A DNA stretch of 64,000 nt from Bacteroidia bacterium. GTDB taxonomy: Bacteria; Bacteroidota; Bacteroidia; Chitinophagales; Chitinophagaceae. The notes beneath the pieces were generated by a model. That model was not told where the DNA came from. It made no database searches and saw nothing but the letters and a program-made list of their open reading frames with translations. The DNA lies in the NCBI GenBank assembly GCA_030426665.1, contig JAUHYD010000017.1, positions 34,459 to 98,458 on the forward strand, given 5' to 3'. Both the position numbers and the translations under genes were made by a program. Positions 60,405-64,000 of the stretch are shown here, piece by piece. How positions within the stretch are numbered: position 1 is the first letter of the stretch; each line of letters starts with the position of its first letter.

Positions 60405-60617
60405 ATGAAGAAAAAGAAACAGCAACAGGTTGTTATGCGTTATGCAGGTTTAGCGACTAGTTGGATGGTTCTTTTGTCGTTGGCTACATGGGGAGGGTAT
60501 AGTATCGATGCACGGCTGAAATGGAGGGTTCCTTTGTTTCTTATTCTGTTTCCGCTTATCGCGCTATCCTTCCTGCTTTGGCAGCTGATACGAGATCTAA
60601 ATAAACCGGGGAAATGA
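60405..60617 (+). CDS. AtpZ/AtpI family protein
   Basis: A 70-residue membrane protein with a Lys/Gln-rich start (MKKKKQQQ) and two transmembrane helices (about 15-32 and 38-60), LSLATWGGYSIDARLKWRVPL matching the AtpZ/AtpI (DUF) pattern. Family members are ATP synthase accessory proteins, usually first in the atp operon, and can take part in Mg2+/Ca2+ transport. A GTG two codons upstream is an alternative start. It overlaps the next gene by four bases (ATGA). Confidence 0.8.
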   Translation: MKKKKQQQVVMRYAGLATSWMVLLSLATWGGYSIDARLKWRVPLFLILFPLIALSFLLWQLIRDLNKPGK

Positions 60618-61015
60618 GGCAATTTTTTTTGAAAGCTGTTATTACGATTTTTGTTCTTCTGGGCATTGGTTTCGCCATACTTGGTAAGTTTCAACCTCAG
60701 TTTCAGACCATGGTGCTTCATATTGGGAACCTGATGATGGCGCTATTATCATTAGCAGCCTTCATGTTGGTAAACAAGCAGACAAGCGATAAACCGTACG
60801 CCTTTGTACGAGGTGTGTCCAGCGCTTCTTTTCTCAAGCTTATGGTGTGTATGGTTGCATTTCTTGCCTATGCATTGCTCAATCGGCATCACATTCACAA
60901 GCCAACCGTTTTTGTATTGTTTGGTGTCTACACAGTTTATTCAGCCGTAGAGACGATATTACTATCTAAAAATACCAAACTAAGTAAAACCGAAGGTACG
61001 GAAGGCCGTGAGTGA
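60614..61015 (+). CDS. ATP synthase subunit I-like membrane protein
   Basis: A 133-residue protein with about four transmembrane helices (about 8-24, 33-52, 70-86, 97-115). Its position after AtpZ (ATGA overlap) and topology resemble the small second gene that in Bacteroidota stands between atpZ and atpB; the family call is therefore partly by context. Here the gene after it is a SprT-like protease rather than atpB. Confidence 0.6.
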   Translation: MRQFFLKAVITIFVLLGIGFAILGKFQPQFQTMVLHIGNLMMALLSLAAFMLVNKQTSDKPYAFVRGVSSASFLKLMVCMVAFLAYALLNRHHIHKPTVFVLFGVYTVYSAVETILLSKNTKLSKTEGTEGRE

Positions 61016-61042
61016 CAGGACATTTAATACTACTGAGAAAAG

Positions 61043-61684
61043 ATGAAAAAGCAGGAAAAACAGTTCAGCTTTTTGGAGCAGTTTCTACCCTTTGGTGCTT
61101 ACGAGCAAGTCGCTCCTTTTTTCAGAACGCATGCCATTCATCTCACGCTCACTAATGAGCGCAGGACAGTTCTGGGTGATTACAGGCATCCGGTTGTAGG
61201 TGCACCACAACATAAGATTAGTATAAACGCGAACCTTAATCCTTATAGCTTCCTGATTACCCTGTTGCACGAGTTGGCACATTTGTATACATACCAGCAT
61301 TTTCAGAATAAGGTACCCCCGCACGGCAATGAGTGGAAAACGCAGTTCAGGCATATTCTCATACCTTTTATGGGTAAGCGTTTCTTTCCTGCCGATGTTG
61401 AAAAGGCGCTATACGCATATCTGCACAACCCTTCCGCCAGTACTTGTACGGATGCGGGTTTATATAAAGCGCTTTATCGGTACGATGAGCAGCGTCCCGG
61501 GTACCGGTTGGTTGACGATATTCCGGTCAACAAGTTTTTCCGGACTGAGAACGGCGATGTGTATCAGAAAATAGAAAAGCTGAGAACACGCACCAAATGT
61601 CTTCATGTCGCATCTAAAAAGCTATACCTCTTTCAGGGAATAATGGAGGTGAAGCTTGTACGCAATAAGCCGGAATTAGCTTAG
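61043..61684 (+). CDS. SprT-like zinc metalloprotein
   Basis: A 213-residue protein with the SprT-like (zincin) fold. The active site reads LLHELAHLYTYQHFQ with the HExxH motif (about residue 75). The C-terminal part has two Cys residues in separate positions (STCTDAG, RTKCLHVAS) but not the zinc-ribbon typical of eukaryotic Spartan. A role in DNA-protein crosslink repair is known for SPRTN but cannot be assumed here. It follows the AtpI-like gene by 27 bases. Confidence 0.85.
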   Translation: MKKQEKQFSFLEQFLPFGAYEQVAPFFRTHAIHLTLTNERRTVLGDYRHPVVGAPQHKISINANLNPYSFLITLLHELAHLYTYQHFQNKVPPHGNEWKTQFRHILIPFMGKRFFPADVEKALYAYLHNPSASTCTDAGLYKALYRYDEQRPGYRLVDDIPVNKFFRTENGDVYQKIEKLRTRTKCLHVASKKLYLFQGIMEVKLVRNKPELA

Positions 61685-61835
61685 TCGGGCTTGTAGAAGA
61701 GACAGTTTTGTTTCTAACTTCGTATTCGTTTTTCCTGCAATAAGAATTTTTTTTTCATCCCGCGGCACGTCCTTTCAAATATTTTATACTTTTAGTCGCT
61801 CATAAAATTGATAATAGCTAAATCTCATAAACGGA

Positions 61836-63116
61836 ATGCAACGCGATAACGCCATTTTTAATCTCATAGAAGAAGAGTTGATGCGCCAGCGTCACGGTCT
61901 GGAATTGATAGCCTCTGAAAACTTTACCAGTATACAGGTAATGCAGGCAATGGGTAGTGTTATGACCAACAAGTATGCGGAAGGATATCCCGGCAAGCGA
62001 TACTATGGTGGCTGTGAAGTCGTGGATAAAAGCGAACAGCTGGCAATTGATAGGGCAAAGGAGATGTTTGGCGTTGGGTATGCCAATGTGCAACCACACA
62101 GCGGCGCGCAGGCAAATGCTGCTGTTATGTTGGCCGTGCTGAATGCGGGCGATACCATACTTGGCCTGGACCTCAGCATGGGCGGACACCTGACACATGG
62201 CTCACCGGTCAACTTTTCAGGTAAGTTGTACAATGCCATTCACTATGGCGTCCAAAAAGAAACAGGACGAGTGGACTACGAAGCTTTAGAAAAGCAGGCA
62301 CTGGAACATAAACCAAGGCTGATTATCTGTGGCGCATCCGCATACAGCCGCGATTGGGATTATGCCCGCATACGTGCCGTTGCCGATAAAATCGGAGCAT
62401 TAGTACTTGCAGACATCTCACACCCGGCGGCGTTAATAGTAAAGGGTTTGCTCAATAGTCCTTTCGAACATTGTCATATCGTAACCACTACCACACATAA
62501 GACATTGCGTGGTCCTCGTGGCGGATTGATTATGATGAAGGAAGATTTCGAAAACCCGTATGGTATTACAGGACCAAAGGGCGATATCCGTATGATGAGC
62601 CAGTTGATAGACTTGGCGGTTTTTCCCGGCACACAGGGCGGACCGTTGGAACATGTCATTGCTGCTAAGGCGGTTGCCTTTCATGAGATCTTGCAACCGG
62701 AGTTCCTGGAGTATGCAAAGCAAGTAGTCGTCAATGCGCAGGCACTATCAGTAGCGTTCAATGAAAAAGGGTACGATATAGTATCCGGCGGTACCGACAA
62801 TCACCTGCTACTAATAGACCTCCGCAACAAGAACATCAGTGGTAAGAAGGCGGAGAATACACTAGTGCGGGCAGACATTACGCTAAACAAGAACATGGTC
62901 CCCTTCGATGATAGGTCGCCGTTCGTTACATCAGGTATCAGGGTAGGGGTGTCTGCTGTTACCACTCGTGGACTCACCGAAAAAGACATGCCTCAGATAG
63001 TTAATTGGTTAGATAAAGTATTAATGTCGCCGGACGATGAACAAGTGATTGCATCCGTACGTGGAGAAGTAAACGAGTATATGAAGGATTTTCCGTTATA
63101 CCCTGAATTCGTGTAA
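61836..63116 (+). CDS. glyA: Serine hydroxymethyltransferase
   Basis: Interconverts serine and glycine with tetrahydrofolate, supplying one-carbon units. 426 residues, normal length, PLP enzyme. Motifs: [33 protein letters not shown] (substrate/PLP region), [14 protein letters not shown], and the PLP Lys in [14 protein letters not shown]. All residues are present. The ATG at 61836 gives the conserved N-terminus. It is followed by the tRNA-Phe gene 92 bases downstream. Confidence 0.96.
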   Translation: MQRDNAIFNLIEEELMRQRHGLELIASENFTSIQVMQAMGSVMTNKYAEGYPGKRYYGGCEVVDKSEQLAIDRAKEMFGVGYANVQPHSGAQANAAVMLAVLNAGDTILGLDLSMGGHLTHGSPVNFSGKLYNAIHYGVQKETGRVDYEALEKQALEHKPRLIICGASAYSRDWDYARIRAVADKIGALVLADISHPAALIVKGLLNSPFEHCHIVTTTTHKTLRGPRGGLIMMKEDFENPYGITGPKGDIRMMSQLIDLAVFPGTQGGPLEHVIAAKAVAFHEILQPEFLEYAKQVVVNAQALSVAFNEKGYDIVSGGTDNHLLLIDLRNKNISGKKAENTLVRADITLNKNMVPFDDRSPFVTSGIRVGVSAVTTRGLTEKDMPQIVNWLDKVLMSPDDEQVIASVRGEVNEYMKDFPLYPEFV

Positions 63117-63160
63117 GTTACAGGGTAAACAGAGGTCTGAAAAAAACTTAAAAATACATT

Positions 63161-63190
63161 TTGTTGTTTGAGTTTAGGAAAGTACCTTTG
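63161..63190 (+). promoter_or_regulatory. Promoter of the tRNA-Phe gene
   Basis: TTG (63161-63163), exactly 19 bases, and TACCTTTG (63183-63190): a full match to the Bacteroidota promoter pattern, 18 bases before the mature tRNA start. Confidence 0.7.
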
Positions 63191-63207
63191 CCATCCCCAA
63201 ACGGGCT

Positions 63208-63280
63208 GGTGTGGTAGCTCAGTTGGTAGAGCAAAGGACTGAAAATCCTTGTGTCGGGGGTTCAATTCCCTCCCACACCA
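63208..63280 (+). tRNA. tRNA-Phe (GAA anticodon)
   Basis: A 73-base cloverleaf: 7-bp acceptor stem GGTGTGG with CCACACC, D stem GCTC/GAGC, anticodon stem AAGGA/TCCTT with loop CTGAAAA (anticodon GAA) and T stem/loop GGGGG-TTCAATT-CCCTC. CCA is not encoded; the discriminator base is A. A terminator hairpin follows directly. Confidence 0.95.
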
Positions 63281-63288
63281 CTTTCTGA

Positions 63289-63330
63289 TAGAGCCTTTTA
63301 GCTATATTGCTGAAAGGCTCTATTTCTTTA
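63289..63330 (+). terminator. Terminator after tRNA-Phe
   Basis: A 14-bp stem (63289-63302 with 63309-63322, one G-U pair, loop TATATT) followed by TTTCTTTA. Confidence 0.8.
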
Positions 63331-63399
63331 CTACAACAATTCTACAACATTTTTGCTTTTCTGTAACTACTTCGCTAATACTATCGGTGTCCGACTTTT

Positions 63400-63431
63400 T
63401 TGTTTTGTAAAGGTGTATTTTGGTAATTTTA
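63400..63431 (+). promoter_or_regulatory. Possible promoter of the HTH gene
   Basis: TTG (63400-63402), 21 bases, TAATTTTA (63424-63431), one mismatch to TAnnTTTG, ending 16 bases before the ATG at 63448. Confidence 0.3.
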
Positions 63432-63447
63432 GTGAATAAATAAGATT

Positions 63448-63717
63448 ATGGAAGTTATCTGTTTAGAGGATGAAGCATTTTACTCGCTCGTTGAGCAGGT
63501 TTTTGAGCGTATGAAAGAGAAGGAAGAAGCTAAAGAAGACAAATGGATTTCTGCTGAAGAAGCTATGCAAAAGCTTCGCATTTCGAGTAAAACAACACTT
63601 CAAAAATTGAGAGACGAGGGAAAAATTAGGTTTTCTCAGCCAGAGAAGAAACACATACTATACGACTTGGACTCTATATATAGTTATCTTGAAAAACACG
63701 CTAAAGATACTTATTGA
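63448..63717 (+). CDS. Small HTH DNA-binding protein (excisionase-like)
   Basis: An 89-residue protein. An acidic/coiled N-terminus (MKEKEEAKEDK) is followed by a winged-helix/MerR-type HTH of about 45 residues: WISAEEAMQKLRISSKTTLQKLRDEGKIRFSQPEKKHILYDLDSIYSYL, the form of the helix-turn-helix_17/excisionase family found on Bacteroidota conjugative transposons and integrative elements. It lies just downstream of a tRNA-Phe gene, the usual place for such elements, so it may be the first gene of an integrated element. No integrase is visible before the window ends. Confidence 0.75.
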   Translation: MEVICLEDEAFYSLVEQVFERMKEKEEAKEDKWISAEEAMQKLRISSKTTLQKLRDEGKIRFSQPEKKHILYDLDSIYSYLEKHAKDTY

Positions 63718-63744
63718 AATATAGCTAACGTATAAGTGAGAAGT

Positions 63745-63879
63745 ATGGAGTCAATGAAAGAAATACAGGAGCGACACGCAAAGTATTTAATTGAGGAAGA
63801 AAATGAGGAGCTATGTAAAAATGTGAGTCTCATTGAATCCTTCAAAAATTACTGTGCTGAATTAGATATAGATTTGTAG
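63745..63879 (+). CDS. Small hypothetical protein, 44 residues
   Basis: An ATG at 63745 and TAG at 63877-63879 enclose a 44-residue peptide (MESMKEIQERHAKYLIEEEN start), rich in Glu and Lys, predicted to be helical. It follows the HTH gene by 27 bases on the same strand and may be cotranscribed. No family recognised; being short, it could be a chance frame. Confidence 0.4.
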   Translation: MESMKEIQERHAKYLIEEENEELCKNVSLIESFKNYCAELDIDL

Positions 63880-64000
63880 GCTTCCCTTTAATTCGTAGTG
63901 TTTAAAAGTAGAGTTTTTGTTTGACTTTCACCTTTTAGTTTTTCAAATATTTTATCCACAATCGTCTTCGATTGAGACCTGAATGGGTCTCCACTCGACG
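63880..64000. other. Right-end segment without a gene call
   Basis: About 120 A+T-rich bases after the small ORF; no complete gene, RNA or repeat seen. The window ends here. Confidence 0.4.

Overview
The window looks like a chromosomal segment of a member of the Bacteroidota, most likely order Chitinophagales; the order is an inference from protein style, not a search. Supporting signs are several secreted proteins ending in a type IX secretion system (T9SS) sorting domain, a PorW/SprE-like T9SS component, a DUF5686 outer-membrane protein, and promoters that fit the Bacteroidota pattern TTG-N19..21-TAnnTTTG (seen most clearly before the tRNA-Phe gene, the giant gene at 24489, the small His-rich gene at 19881 and the thioesterase gene on the minus strand at 4866). 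Coding density is high and several convergent gene pairs have stop codons 0-3 bases apart.

Layout. 1-8 kb: two exported proteins, NAD+ synthetase, an SDR dehydrogenase, an acyl-CoA thioesterase, a small exported protein and a DUF5686 protein. 8-16 kb: an HdrC-like and an HdrB-like Fe-S protein separated by a HicA-HicB toxin-antitoxin pair, a CoA-binding protein, two tandem paralogous PAS histidine kinases with a possible decayed kinase 3' end between them, and an anchored protein with a Cys-rich N-terminus. 16-24 kb: a large cysteine-type formate dehydrogenase alpha subunit without partner subunits, monofunctional transglycosylase MtgA, a His-rich membrane peptide followed by heptose epimerase HldD, a GAF histidine kinase and a DUF4139 protein. 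24-37 kb: one 12.5-kb gene for a protein of about 4170 residues with 44 tandem BIG2-like domains, each carrying one conserved Cys pair, plus a jelly-roll-like insertion and a T9SS tail. 37-50 kb: an isolated atpG, two more T9SS proteins, a MacB-type permease, an ABC-2 transporter, rsgA, rnr and a polyprenyl synthase. 50-64 kb: a standalone response regulator and Hpt protein, an amino-acid permease, a two-gene unit for a collagen-like protein and a T9SS protein, hutI, the PorW/SprE-like protein with a long 11-residue (hendecad) repeat region, an AtpZ/AtpI pair not followed by other ATP synthase genes, a SprT-like protein, glyA, tRNA-Phe, and then small HTH-type genes that may be the edge of an integrated element.

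How it fits together. Much of the window serves the cell surface: T9SS substrates (18, 24489, 38074, 41387, 54589), a candidate T9SS component (56506-60180), envelope synthesis (mtgA, hldD) and outer-membrane proteins. Signalling is represented by three kinases without adjacent regulators and one regulator-Hpt pair without an adjacent kinase, which could form split phosphorelays. ATP synthase accessory and gamma genes are scattered. I did not find a CRISPR array, rRNA, complete prophage or insertion sequence. The most unusual items are the 44-repeat disulfide-type giant protein, the hendecad region of the PorW-like protein, the HicAB pair between the two Fe-S genes, and the tRNA-Phe/HTH boundary at the right end.
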